Positions 46,805 through 55,271 are shown, counted from the stretch's first letter. The stretch is DNA of 64,000 nt from Rubellimicrobium arenae (GCF_017916275.1 NZ_JAFMST010000015.1:1-64000); one strand, 5' to 3'. Made by a program: numbers and translations. The notes: generated by a model from the sequence alone, not told the origin.

Positions 46805-47375
46805 GGCCGGCCTCCCCGTTCGCGACGACGCGGGCGGCCGCCTCCTCGATGGTGACGCGCCAGGACATGGCCAGGCGGCGCAACTCCGCATAGGCGGCCT
46901 CGTCGTCCTGCCCGGCGGCCAGGATCGTGACCGCGCGCACCACCGTCTGCCGCTCGGCCAGCCGGGCCCGCAGCCCCTCGATCTCGGTCGCGAGCGTCCG
47001 GCGCGCCTCGAACCCCGCCCGCGCGATCAGCAGGGCGCTGTAGACCCCGCTGTCGCCCACGGGCTTGAGGAGCTGCGCGTCCGCCCCCATGCCCAGCGCC
47101 CATTCCACGCGCCCCGGCGCCTCCGAGCCGATCAGCGCGATCATGGGCATGGGCGCCTGCCCGGGTTTCCAGGGGAACTGCTCGTCATGACCCATATCCA
47201 TGTCGAAGAAGACGAAATCCGCGCCCAGCGCCGAGGCCGGAAGGTCCGGCCAATGCGCCTCGGCCTGCAGGCCGATGGCGGACAGCTGGCGCACCAGGGC
47301 CTGCACGGTCGGGTGCGGGCGATGCAGGATGACGGCCCGGGCGCCCCCCAGGTCGGGCACGCGCAGCCGCCTCAT
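46782..47375 (-). CDS. amiR: ANTAR-domain antitermination regulator, AmiR-like
   Basis: 197 residues. Pseudo-receiver N-terminal half (VILHRPHPTVQALVRQLSAI, GADFVFFDMDMGHDEQFPWK) without a clear phospho-acceptor set, then a coiled coil and a C-terminal ANTAR RNA-binding domain (RQTVVRAVTILAAGQDDEAA, YAELRRLAMSWRVTIEEAAA). AmiR binds leader RNA to prevent termination and is silenced by AmiC when no amide is bound. Coupled to amiC by ATGA. Confidence 0.88.
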   Translation of the reverse strand: MRRLRVPDLGGARAVILHRPHPTVQALVRQLSAIGLQAEAHWPDLPASALGADFVFFDMDMGHDEQFPWKPGQAPMPMIALIGSEAPGRVEWALGMGADAQLLKPVGDSGVYSALLIARAGFEARRTLATEIEGLRARLAERQTVVRAVTILAAGQDDEAAYAELRRLAMSWRVTIEEAAARVVANGEAGRVRRRPS

Positions 47376-48433
47376 GGCGCCACCACGGACAGCTGGGGAC
47401 GCGGCAGGGCAAGGCGGTCGCGCCGCGCGAGATAAGGGTCGGGCGGCACGGCCTCCCACCGCTCCCGCACCCGGAACACGCCATCCTCGACCTGCGCGAT
47501 CAGGACGGGCAGCGTGGCGTGGTGGGTGGCCGGATCTATGGCGAGCCCGCCGCCGGGCCGGGCCAGCAGGTCGTCGAGGCCCGCCTCCGGGTGGCGCGAC
47601 AGCCGCTCGGCCAGGAATCGGACCGAGGCATGGGCCGCCGCCTCGAAGGAGGACCCCGCCCCGGCGCCGTCGCGGAAATAGGGGCCTGCCGAGATCAGCC
47701 CCTCGGCCGCCGCGCCCAGCGCGGGCAGCTCGCACTCGGTCAGGTTGCAGCTCAGGATGGGGCAATGCGCGGGTCCGAAGGCCGGGTCCTCGCGCCCGAG
47801 CCGCGCCATCGCCTCCAGGAAGGCGTGGGACGAGGCCCCCACGAGGTTGTTCAGCACGAAGTCCGGCCGGGTCGCCCGGATCTCGGCCACCATGCGCCCC
47901 ACGTCCACGTCGCCCATGGCCAGGTAACGCTCGGCCAGCACCTCGCCCCCGGCTTCGCCGATCAGGCCGCGGGCCACGCGGTTCATCTCCCAGCCCCAGA
48001 TGTAGTTGGACCCCGTGAGGACCGCCCGCCGGCCAAAGCGCGGAAAGGCCCAGCGCAGCAGCGGCACCAGATGCTGGTTCGGGCAGGCGTGGGTGTAGAC
48101 GACCTGGCTCGACGCCTCGAAGCCCTCGTAGGGGCAGGCGTACCACAGGATGCCCCCCATCCGCTCGAGCGTGGGGATAACCTCCTTGCGGCTCAGGGAG
48201 GTGATGCAGCCCACGACATGCCGCGCGCCCGCGGCCAGGATCTCGGCGCAGAGCGGGGCATAGGCGTCCGCCTCCCCGCCCGGGTCGCGCTCCACCGGCA
48301 CGAGGCGCAGGCCGAGGTCCGGGTCGGCGTTGACCTCCCCGATGGCCCGCAGCGCCCCCGCGCGGCAGGCCTCCGACAGGAGCCGATAGCTCCCCGAGCG
48401 GGAATACAGGAGGCCGATCTCGACGCGCCGCAT
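47372..48433 (-). CDS. amiC: Amide-sensing binding protein, AmiC-like
   Basis: 353 residues, no signal peptide, so cytoplasmic, as for AmiC and unlike transporter binding proteins of the same fold. IGLLYSRSGSYRLLSEACRA, HVVGCITSLSRKEVIPTLER, LWYACPYEGFEASSQVVYTH and GSNYIWGWEMNRVARGLI match AmiC/UrtA-type sensors. ATG 48433 has GGAGAG upstream, directly after the T-run of the leader hairpin. First gene of the amide operon. Confidence 0.9.
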   Translation of the reverse strand: MRRVEIGLLYSRSGSYRLLSEACRAGALRAIGEVNADPDLGLRLVPVERDPGGEADAYAPLCAEILAAGARHVVGCITSLSRKEVIPTLERMGGILWYACPYEGFEASSQVVYTHACPNQHLVPLLRWAFPRFGRRAVLTGSNYIWGWEMNRVARGLIGEAGGEVLAERYLAMGDVDVGRMVAEIRATRPDFVLNNLVGASSHAFLEAMARLGREDPAFGPAHCPILSCNLTECELPALGAAAEGLISAGPYFRDGAGAGSSFEAAAHASVRFLAERLSRHPEAGLDDLLARPGGGLAIDPATHHATLPVLIAQVEDGVFRVRERWEAVPPDPYLARRDRLALPRPQLSVVAP

Positions 48434-48442
48434 GCGCTCTCC

Positions 48443-48466
48443 AAAACAAAAGCCCCGCGCCGCGGG
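48443..48466 (-). terminator. Terminator-like hairpin in the amiC leader
   Basis: On the minus strand CCCGC-GGC-GCGGG (48466-48454) forms a 5-bp GC stem, followed by GCTTTTGTTTT and then the amiC ribosome binding site GGAGAG. CCCC at 48453-48456 (plus strand) can instead pair with GGGG at 48472-48475, giving a competing structure. This is what an AmiR-controlled attenuator would look like. The hexaloop pair of known ANTAR targets was not clearly found. Confidence 0.5.
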
Positions 48467-48597
48467 TTCTCGGGGAACGCGCAGCGCGAGGCTCGGATGC
48501 CGTCCGGGGCGGGCCCGGTATGTCCCCGCCACAAGAACGGCCGCCGCCGCAGGCGTCAAGCCCGCGCCCCTGGGAAATCCGGCTCCGGGCCGGCGGC

Positions 48598-48613
48598 TGC
48601 ACGAATTCGTGCA
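48598..48613. promoter_or_regulatory. 16-bp perfect palindrome, possible operator
   Basis: TGCACGAATTCGTGCA is self-complementary over all 16 bases and sits 122 bases before the catalase-like start and 165 before amiC. It is markedly more AT-rich at its centre than the surrounding DNA. A dimeric repressor site is the simplest reading. Confidence 0.5.
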
Positions 48614-48734
48614 CCGGCGCGCAAGCCTGCGGCAGCCGTGGGACGCCCCGCCCGCGACGGCGGGCCCCGGCGTTCGGCCGGAACCGGGCCGAGCCGTTGC
48701 CCGTTGGGCGGCGACTCCACCAAGGATGCCGTCC

Positions 48735-49823
48735 ATGAAGCCTCCCCTGCTCTATGCGCCGCAGATGGAACGCCCCGAGCCGGAGGAGGACGAGACCATC
48801 GCCGGCCTCGAAGGGGCCCTGCACGAGATCATGGCCACGACCGCCCGGGACGAGGGCCATGCCCTCCGCTCGGTCCACGCCAAGGCGCACGGCTTCGTCA
48901 CGGCCCGGCTGACGGTGCTTCCGGGCCTTGCGCCCGAGCTGGCGCAGGGGCTCTTCGCCACGCCCGGCGATCATCCGGCGCTGCTGCGCCTGTCCACCAA
49001 CCCGGGCGACATCCTCGACGACAGCGTGACCCTGCCGCGCGGGGCGTCGCTCAAGGTGATGGACGTGAAGGGCGACCGGCTGGACGGCTCCGAGGGCGAC
49101 AGCACGCAGGACTTCCTGATGGTCAACGCCCCCGCCTTCGGGGCCAGGACCGCCAGGCAGTTCCTCGGGAACCTGCAGCTCCTGGCCAAGACCACCGACC
49201 GCGCCGAATGGGCCAAGAAGGCGCTCTCGGCCGTCCTTCGCACCGCCGAGAAGGCGCTGGAGGCGGTGGGCACGGAAAGCGCGACGCTCAAGACCCTGGG
49301 CGGCGCGCCGAGCGTGCATCCCCTGGGCGAAACCTACTACACCCAGACCGCCTTCCGGCACGGCGACCATGTGGCCAAGTACGCCCTCGTTCCCGTCTCG
49401 GAGTCCCTGACCCGCCACGCGGGCGAGGAGATCCCGGTCGCGGGCCGGCCCGACGCGATCCGCGAGACGGTGGACCGCGACACCCGCGCCGCGCCCATGG
49501 AATGGGAGCTGCGGGTCCAGCTCTGCCGCGACCCGGAGACCATGCCGATCGAGGATGCCACCGTCCGCTGGGACGAGGACGAGAGCCCCTTCCTTCCCGT
49601 CGCGCGCCTTCGCGCCGAGCCGCAGCCCTCCTGGAGCCCCGCCCGCAACGCCGAGGTGGACGACCGCCTGCGCTTCTCCCCCTGGACGGGCCTTGCGGCG
49701 CACCAACCGCTCGGCGCGATCAACCGGGTGCGGAAGCGGACCTACGAGGCCTCGGCCCGGTTCCGCGCCGAGGTCAACGGCTGCCCCATCCACGAGCCCA
49801 CCAGCGCCGAGCTGTCCCCATGA
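48735..49823 (+). CDS. Catalase-family heme protein
   Basis: 362 residues from ATG 48735, which has AAGG at the right distance; ATG 48726 has none. Shorter than classical catalases (about 480 or more). RSVHAKAHGFVTARLTVL holds the distal His, LLRLSTNPGDILDD and STQDFLMVNAPAFGARTARQ follow, and the C-terminal part has WTGLAAHQPLGAINRVRKR. This is the small catalase-like group (SrpA-like). Peroxidase activity is possible; a full catalase function is not assured. No signal peptide. Confidence 0.82.
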   Translation: MKPPLLYAPQMERPEPEEDETIAGLEGALHEIMATTARDEGHALRSVHAKAHGFVTARLTVLPGLAPELAQGLFATPGDHPALLRLSTNPGDILDDSVTLPRGASLKVMDVKGDRLDGSEGDSTQDFLMVNAPAFGARTARQFLGNLQLLAKTTDRAEWAKKALSAVLRTAEKALEAVGTESATLKTLGGAPSVHPLGETYYTQTAFRHGDHVAKYALVPVSESLTRHAGEEIPVAGRPDAIRETVDRDTRAAPMEWELRVQLCRDPETMPIEDATVRWDEDESPFLPVARLRAEPQPSWSPARNAEVDDRLRFSPWTGLAAHQPLGAINRVRKRTYEASARFRAEVNGCPIHEPTSAELSP

Positions 49824-49837
49824 GGAGCGTCCCGCCC

Positions 49838-51046
49838 ATGACCCGCATCCCCCTCGCGAGCCTTCCCATCCTCCTGCTGGCCCAGGGCGCCCTCGCGCAG
49901 GTCGAGGGCAAGGTCGGCGAATACTCCGACGCCACCGTCACCGGCAGCATCCTCGAGCCCGAACCCGTCGCCGTGCCGGACGACGCGGAACTGGCCGCGC
50001 TCATCACCGTGCCCGACGGGTTCGAGGTTTCGGTCGCGGGCCGGGACCTGGGCGGGATCCGGATGCTCGCCGTGCATGGCGACCACGTCTACGCGACCCG
50101 CCGCGAGGAGGGCGACGTCATCCGCCTGATCGACGCCGACGGCGACGGCGCCTTCGAGGACCACGAGACGGTCGCCACCGCCGACCAGATGCACGGCATC
50201 TGGATCGAGGGCGACACCGCCTACCTCGCCACGGTCAAGGAGGTCTTCACCGCGCCCATCGCGCCGGACGGCTCCTTCGGCGACCTGACCCCGGTGGTGG
50301 ACGACCTGCCCGACGGCGGCCAGCACCCGAACCGCACGCTCGCGATCGGGCCCGACGGGCTGCTCTACGTCTCGGTCGGCTCGACCTGCAACGCCTGCGC
50401 CGAGACCTCGGAGGAAAGCGCGACCATGCTCCGGATGCAGCCCGACGGCTTGGGCCGCACGATCTTCGCCAGCGGCCTCCGCAACACCATCGGCTTCGGC
50501 TTCCACCCGGAGACCGGCGCGCTCTGGGGCGCCGACCACGGCATCGACTGGCTGGGCGACGAGGAGCAGATCGAGGAGCTGAACCTCATCGAGGACGGCC
50601 AGCAATACGGCTGGCCCTACATCTACGGGAACGACCAGATCAACCCGCAGGACAACCCGCCCCCCGGCGAGGGCACCCTGGAGGACTGGGCCGCCCGCAG
50701 CGAGGAGCCCGTCCAGGGCTACACCCCGCACGCCGCGCCCATGCAGATGGTCTTCTACACCGGGGACGCCTTCCCCGAGGCCTATCGCGGCGACGCCTTC
50801 ATCGCCATGCGCGGCTCGTGGAACCGCCGTCCGCCCTCGGGCTACGAGATCGCGCGCATCGACTTCGAGGACGGCCGCCCCCTGTCCTGGGAGCCCTTCG
50901 CGACCGGCTTCCTGATCGAATACGACGGCCCGCGCTACGGCTTCCTCGGCCGGCTCGTGGGCCTTGCGCAGACCGCGGACGGGGATCTTCTCCTGGGCGA
51001 CGACACCCAGGGGATTATGTACCGGATCAGCGCGACGGAGGGCTGA
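49838..51046 (+). CDS. PQQ-type soluble sugar dehydrogenase-like protein
   Basis: 402 residues. Signal peptide MTRIPLASLPILLLAQGALA, so periplasmic. A six-bladed propeller of the glucose/sorbosone dehydrogenase family: GFEVSVAGRDLGGIRMLAVH, VDDLPDGGQHPNRTLAIGPD, GLRNTIGFGFHPETGALWGA, DHGIDWLGDEEQIEELN, YGWPYIYGN and AFIAMRGSWNRRPPSGYEI. ATG 49838 is chosen for the signal peptide and an upstream GAGGAG; an ATG at 49820 overlaps the previous stop. A CNAC pair replaces residues in one blade. Cofactor PQQ is inferred. Confidence 0.85.
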   Translation: MTRIPLASLPILLLAQGALAQVEGKVGEYSDATVTGSILEPEPVAVPDDAELAALITVPDGFEVSVAGRDLGGIRMLAVHGDHVYATRREEGDVIRLIDADGDGAFEDHETVATADQMHGIWIEGDTAYLATVKEVFTAPIAPDGSFGDLTPVVDDLPDGGQHPNRTLAIGPDGLLYVSVGSTCNACAETSEESATMLRMQPDGLGRTIFASGLRNTIGFGFHPETGALWGADHGIDWLGDEEQIEELNLIEDGQQYGWPYIYGNDQINPQDNPPPGEGTLEDWAARSEEPVQGYTPHAAPMQMVFYTGDAFPEAYRGDAFIAMRGSWNRRPPSGYEIARIDFEDGRPLSWEPFATGFLIEYDGPRYGFLGRLVGLAQTADGDLLLGDDTQGIMYRISATEG

Positions 51047-51051
51047 ACCCC

Positions 51052-53328
51052 ATGGCGGACGACGCGGAAGGCCAGCGCGAGGACACCCCCTACTACCGCG
51101 AGGGCGCGGGCGGCTGGGGCTCGGTCGAGGGCATGGCCAAGATCATGGCCGAGATGAAGCCCATGCCGGCCGTGCTCGACACCCTCCGCGTCCAGAACAA
51201 GCCGGGCGGGCACATGTGCACCTCCTGCGCCTGGACAAAGCCCAAGGACCCCCACCCCTTCGAGTTCTGCGAGAACGGGGCCAAGGCCACCATCTGGGAC
51301 CTGACCTCGGCCCGCTGCGGCCCCGACGTCTTCGCGCGGCACACGGTGACCGAGCTCCTGGGCTGGTCCGACCACGACCTTGAGAGGCAGGGCCGGCTCA
51401 CCCACCCGCTCCGCTACGATCCCGCGACGGACAAGTACCGGGAAACCACCTGGGAGGAGGCCTTCGCCGGCATCGGGGCCGAGCTGCGCAAGCTCGATCC
51501 CAAGTCGGTGGTCTTCTACACCTCGGGCCGCGCCAGCCTCGAGACCTCCTACCTGTGGCAGCTCTTCGGGCGGATGTACGGGCACAACAACATGCCCGAC
51601 AGCTCGAACATGTGCCACGAGACGACCAGCGTCGGGCTCAAGAAGGTGATCGGCTCGCCCGTCGGCACCTGCGTGCTCGAGGACTTCGACCATTGCGACA
51701 TGCTCCTGTTCTTCGGGCAGAACACCGGCACCAACAGCCCGCGCTTCCTGCACCCGCTCCAGCAGGCGGCCAAGCGCGGCTGCCACATCGTCACCTTCAA
51801 CCCGGTCCGCGAGGCCGGGCTCGTCAAGTTCAAGAACCCCCAGAGCCCCCTGCAGATGACCCTGGGCTCGGCCACGCCCATCTCCGAGACCTACCTGCAG
51901 GTCCGCCCGGGCGGCGACATCGCGGCGATCCTGGGCCTGGTGAAGCGGGTGCTGGAGATCGAGGACGAGGAGGGCGGGATCGTGGACCGCGCCTTCGTGG
52001 CCGAGAACACCAGGGGCTACGAGGAGCTGCGGGCCTTCGCCCGGGCCACCGACTGGACCGCCATCGAGGCGGCCTCGGGCCTCACGCGCGGCGAGCTGGT
52101 CCCCGTGGCCGAAACCTACGCCCGCGCCAAGGCCGCGATCGGCATCTACGGCATGGGCCTCACGCAGCACGTCCACGGCTCCGACAGCATCGCGATGCTG
52201 GTGAACCTGCTCCTGCTGCGCGGCAACATCGGGCGGCCCGGCACCGGCATCTCGCCCGTGCGCGGCCACTCCAACGTGCAGGGCCAGCGCACCGTCGGCA
52301 TCACCGAGAAACCCGAGCTGGCCCCCCTCGACCAGCTTCGGGAGATGTTCGGCTTCGAGCCGCCCCGCGACAAGGGCCACACCACCATCGAGGCGGCGCA
52401 GGGCGTGCTCGACGGGACGGTCAGGGGCTTCCTGTCGCTGGGCGGCAACTTCGCCCATGCGATCTCGGACACGGCGCGGGTGCAGCCCGCCTGGCGCGAC
52501 CTCGCGCTCAATGTCCAGATCGCGACCAAGCTCAACCGCTCGCACCTCCTGACCTGCCCGGCCATGTGGCTCCTGCCCTGCCTCGTGCGGGCCGAGGAGG
52601 ACCTTCAGGCCACCGGCCCGCAGGCCGTGTCGATGGAGGACAGCCTGAGCCACATCCACGGCTCGCTGGGGCGTCGCACTCCGGCCTCGGACGCCCTGCG
52701 CTCCGAGCCGGCCATCGTCGCCGGGATCGCCAAGGCGACGCTGGACCCCAACCCCCGGGTGACCTGGGACGACTGGGTCGGCGACTACGGCAAGGTCCGC
52801 GACCTGATCGAAAGGACCTGGCCCGACCAGTTCGCCGACTTCAACGGGCGGCTCTACACCCCGGGCGGCTTCTATCGCGGCAACGCCGCCCGCGACCGCC
52901 GGTGGAAGACCGACAGCGGCAAGGCCGAGTTCACGGTGCCTCCTTCGCTCCTGTCGCTGGGGCGCGAGCTTCGGGACGGCGAATACACGCTCGTCACGCT
53001 GCGCTCGAACGACCAGTTCAACACCACGATCTACGGCTACTCGGACCGGCTCCGGAACCTCGACACCGACCGCATGATCGTCCTCATGAACCCCGAGGAG
53101 ATCGCGCGCGCAGGCCTGCGCGAGGGACAGGCGGTGCGCCTCGTCTGCGCCGAGGAGGACGGCCACCGGCGCGAGGTCGGCGGGCTCAGGGTCACGGCCT
53201 ACGACCTGCCCGACCGCTGCCTGGCGGCCTACTACCCCGAGGCCAACCCGCTCGTTCCCCTGTCGCTCCACGACGAGCTGTCCAAGACCCCCGCCTACAA
53301 GGGCACGCCCGTCCGCATCGAAGCCTGA
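51052..53328 (+). CDS. Molybdopterin oxidoreductase, FdhF/YdeP family
   Basis: 758 residues. Bis-MGD enzyme with an N-terminal cluster region (HMCTSCAWTKP, then FEFCENGAKATIWDLT) and a formate dehydrogenase-like core. DSSNMCHETTSVGLKKV aligns with the RV-Sec/Cys-HGPSVAGL segment of formate dehydrogenases, so this Cys is the likely Mo ligand. GNIGRPGTGISPVRGHSNVQ, LRSNDQFNTTIYGYSDRLR and the C-terminal molydopterin dinucleotide domain are present. No Tat signal, so cytoplasmic. YdeP relatives have no settled substrate. Five bases after the sugar dehydrogenase stop. Confidence 0.9.
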   Translation: MADDAEGQREDTPYYREGAGGWGSVEGMAKIMAEMKPMPAVLDTLRVQNKPGGHMCTSCAWTKPKDPHPFEFCENGAKATIWDLTSARCGPDVFARHTVTELLGWSDHDLERQGRLTHPLRYDPATDKYRETTWEEAFAGIGAELRKLDPKSVVFYTSGRASLETSYLWQLFGRMYGHNNMPDSSNMCHETTSVGLKKVIGSPVGTCVLEDFDHCDMLLFFGQNTGTNSPRFLHPLQQAAKRGCHIVTFNPVREAGLVKFKNPQSPLQMTLGSATPISETYLQVRPGGDIAAILGLVKRVLEIEDEEGGIVDRAFVAENTRGYEELRAFARATDWTAIEAASGLTRGELVPVAETYARAKAAIGIYGMGLTQHVHGSDSIAMLVNLLLLRGNIGRPGTGISPVRGHSNVQGQRTVGITEKPELAPLDQLREMFGFEPPRDKGHTTIEAAQGVLDGTVRGFLSLGGNFAHAISDTARVQPAWRDLALNVQIATKLNRSHLLTCPAMWLLPCLVRAEEDLQATGPQAVSMEDSLSHIHGSLGRRTPASDALRSEPAIVAGIAKATLDPNPRVTWDDWVGDYGKVRDLIERTWPDQFADFNGRLYTPGGFYRGNAARDRRWKTDSGKAEFTVPPSLLSLGRELRDGEYTLVTLRSNDQFNTTIYGYSDRLRNLDTDRMIVLMNPEEIARAGLREGQAVRLVCAEEDGHRREVGGLRVTAYDLPDRCLAAYYPEANPLVPLSLHDELSKTPAYKGTPVRIEA

Positions 53329-53333
53329 GGACC

Positions 53334-53377
53334 GGGCCAAGGGGTTAACCGGGCGTTACCGCAACGCCCGGTGGCCC
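53334..53377. terminator. Long hairpin between converging genes
   Basis: ACCGGGCGTT (53348-53357) pairs perfectly with AACGCCCGGT (53363-53372) around ACCGC. The stem is extended by GGGCC (53334-53338) and GGCCC (53373-53377) with a one-sided bulge. It lies six bases after the oxidoreductase stop, before the converging HAD gene. There is no T-run, so termination would be rho-assisted; it may also protect mRNA 3' ends. Confidence 0.6.
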
Positions 53378-53478
53378 AAGGGATCGTCAACCGCGATCCC
53401 CGATCCTGCGGCCAAGGACCCGGGGCCGTCGGCCGCCGGGGTCCATGACCCAGGAGACCGCCCATGACCGCCCTTGCC

Positions 53479-54210
53479 TCAGGACCCCGCGCCCGCGGGT
53501 CCGCCCGCCACCTCGTCACCCAGGAGATCGTGGGCCAGACGCTCGTAGTCCGCATACACCGCCGCCGCCCCGGCCTCGCGCAGGCGCAGGGCATGGGCCT
53601 CGCGCACGCCCTCGAGATGGGAGCCCCCGACAAAGCCCAGCACGCGCATCCCCGCCGCCACGGCACCCTTCACGCCCGAGGTCGCGTCCTCGACGACGAC
53701 GCAGCGCTCGGGCCGCGTGCCCTGCCGCGCGGCCGCCAGCAGGAACAGGTCCGGCGCGGGCTTGCCATGCGCCACCAGGTCGGCGCTGTAGGCCCGGCCG
53801 GCAAAGCGCCCCGCCAGCCCCGACAGCCGCAGCGCGGCCTCGAGGCGCGGCGTCGCGGCCCCCGAGGCGATGCAGCAGGGCAGCCCGAGCGCATCCAGCC
53901 GGTCGAGGAACTCCGCCGCGCCGGCCATGACGCGAAGCTCGCGCTCGTAGGCGGCAAAGAGCCTCCGGTGCCATTCTGCGGCAAAGTCCGGCGGGCAAGG
54001 CCGGCCCGTGGCCCGGGCCACGTGCTCCAGCACCACGTGCAGCGACACGCCCAGAAAGCGGCGGAGCGCCCCGACATCCTCGGGCGCCCCCAGCTCCGCC
54101 AGAAGCTCCGCCAGGATCTCGAGCGCCATGGCCTCGCTGTCCACGAGGCAGCCGTCGAAGTCGAAGATCACGAGGTCGGGCCGGGGTCCCGGCGCGGATG
54201 ACGCGTTCAT
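53479..54210 (-). CDS. HAD-family phosphatase, phosphoglycolate/sugar-phosphatase type
   Basis: 243 residues. HAD motifs: FDFDGCLVDSEA (nucleophile Asp), IASGAATPRLEAAL (Thr/Ser region), HGKPAPDLFLLAA (Lys) and VVVEDATSGVKGAVAAGM (acidic pair). Cap domain between 20 and 85. Coupled to the SorC regulator by ATGA and divergent from the sugar operon. Likely dephosphorylates a sugar or polyol phosphate. Confidence 0.88.
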   Translation of the reverse strand: MNASSAPGPRPDLVIFDFDGCLVDSEAMALEILAELLAELGAPEDVGALRRFLGVSLHVVLEHVARATGRPCPPDFAAEWHRRLFAAYERELRVMAGAAEFLDRLDALGLPCCIASGAATPRLEAALRLSGLAGRFAGRAYSADLVAHGKPAPDLFLLAAARQGTRPERCVVVEDATSGVKGAVAAGMRVLGFVGGSHLEGVREAHALRLREAGAAAVYADYERLAHDLLGDEVAGGPAGAGS

Positions 54211-55172
54211 CGCCCGCCCTCCCCCAGCAGCAGCTCGGCCGTGACGTCGTCGGTGATGAGCCCGTGCACCAGCCCCGCCTCCATCTGCGCCGCCATGATG
54301 GCAACCTTGTGCGGCCCGGCGGCGGCGAGGACCACCTCGCGCATCCCGGGCAGCCGGTCCACCGGCACGCCCACCACCCGCCGGTTGATGGGGTGGTCGA
54401 TCGGTGCGCCCTGCCGGTCGAGGAACTGGCCCAGCACGTCGCCCACCGCCCCGCCCCGGGCCAGGTCCTCGAGCGTCACGTCGCAGGGCAGGCCATCCCG
54501 GACGAGGTAGGACCGCCGCGACAGGTCCCCCGTCACGAGGATCGCGACGTCCACCGATTCGGCCTTGCGGAGCTGCTCGCGGAAGGGGGGGCTGGCCAGC
54601 ACGGCCTCGGCCATCTCGTGGGTCTCGAAGTAGATGGGGGCCGCCAGGACGGAGTGCCGCGCGCCCAGCCGCTGCGCGAGGTTCGCCGCCACGCCGAAGC
54701 TGTTGAAGCTCACCCCCGACATCGTGCCGCCGATCATCGACACGACCTCCAGCTCCGGCAGGCTCCGGGTCCGCAGGCCGCGGATCGCGTTCTCGATGGT
54801 GTTGCCCCAGGACACGCCGATGCTGCCCCAGAGCCCGCGGGACAGGCCCTCCTCCAGGAAGTAGGCCAGGGCCGTCCCGACCGCCTGGTGCGCGTCATAG
54901 GCCGCCCGGTTCGCCAGGCCCACCCGCGCGAACCTCAGCCCGAACCGTTCGGCCAGCCGGGCCTGGAGGTCCACCGTCGCGGCGAAGGGGCTCGCCATCT
55001 CGAAGCGCACGAGGCCCCGCGACCGGGCGAGCCCGATCCCCCGGTTCACCCGCAGCCGCGTCACCCCCAGCCGGTCCGCGATCTCGGACTGGGTCATGCC
55101 GTCGACGAAGTACAGCCAGGCGAGCTGCACGAGGAATTCCTCGCTGTCCTCGGACACGATCCCCGATGCCAT
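54207..55172 (-). CDS. SorC/DeoR-type sugar-binding transcriptional regulator
   Basis: 321 residues from the ATG at 55172, with GGGAGGGGA upstream. N-terminal helix-turn-helix (GMTQSEIADRLGVTRLRVNR), then a sugar-phosphate-isomerase-like effector domain (GVSWGNTIENAIRGL, VVSMIGGTMSGVSFNSFGVA, SRRSYLVRDG, GVPVDRLPGMREVVLAAAGP). SorC proteins respond to phosphorylated sugars or polyols. Divergent from the ABC operon, with a palindrome between that suits such a tetrameric regulator. Confidence 0.92.
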   Translation of the reverse strand: MASGIVSEDSEEFLVQLAWLYFVDGMTQSEIADRLGVTRLRVNRGIGLARSRGLVRFEMASPFAATVDLQARLAERFGLRFARVGLANRAAYDAHQAVGTALAYFLEEGLSRGLWGSIGVSWGNTIENAIRGLRTRSLPELEVVSMIGGTMSGVSFNSFGVAANLAQRLGARHSVLAAPIYFETHEMAEAVLASPPFREQLRKAESVDVAILVTGDLSRRSYLVRDGLPCDVTLEDLARGGAVGDVLGQFLDRQGAPIDHPINRRVVGVPVDRLPGMREVVLAAAGPHKVAIMAAQMEAGLVHGLITDDVTAELLLGEGGR

Positions 55173-55253
55173 CCGGTCCCCTCCCTTCGGCGCCGGGTCG
55201 GATTCGTGCCCGCCCGGTGCGCCTGCCCATTTCTGGCCTGTTCGGGATACAAC

Positions 55254-55271
55254 TGTAAATATCTCTTTACA
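55254..55271. promoter_or_regulatory. Palindromic operator, probably for the SorC regulator
   Basis: TGTAAA-TATCTC-TTTACA: 6-bp perfect inverted arms with a six-base spacer, in an AT-rich island in otherwise GC-rich DNA, 82 bases from the regulator start and 126 from the binding-protein start. TTTACA at 55266 with TAGCTT at 55288 could also serve as -35 and -10 of the rightward promoter, which would place the operator over the promoter. Confidence 0.65.

Larger units (their letters stand above)
48434..48734. promoter_or_regulatory. Divergent region between amiC and catalase-like gene
   Basis: About 300 bases without a gene. It contains the amiC leader (with a terminator-like hairpin near 48443-48466) and a 16-bp palindrome at 48598-48613. 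Promoters for both directions should lie here. Translations of the open frames across it are low-complexity and rejected. Confidence 0.5.

Noticed and set aside
45923-46891. ATG start at 46891 for the DppC-type permease
   Set aside because: The extra residues are Arg/Pro/Ser-rich and lie in the amiR coding region; GTG 46804 gives the normal family N-terminus.
53401-53450. GGACCC/GGGTCC inverted repeat after the Mo enzyme
   Set aside because: Arms are interrupted and similar GC pairings are frequent by chance at this base composition.
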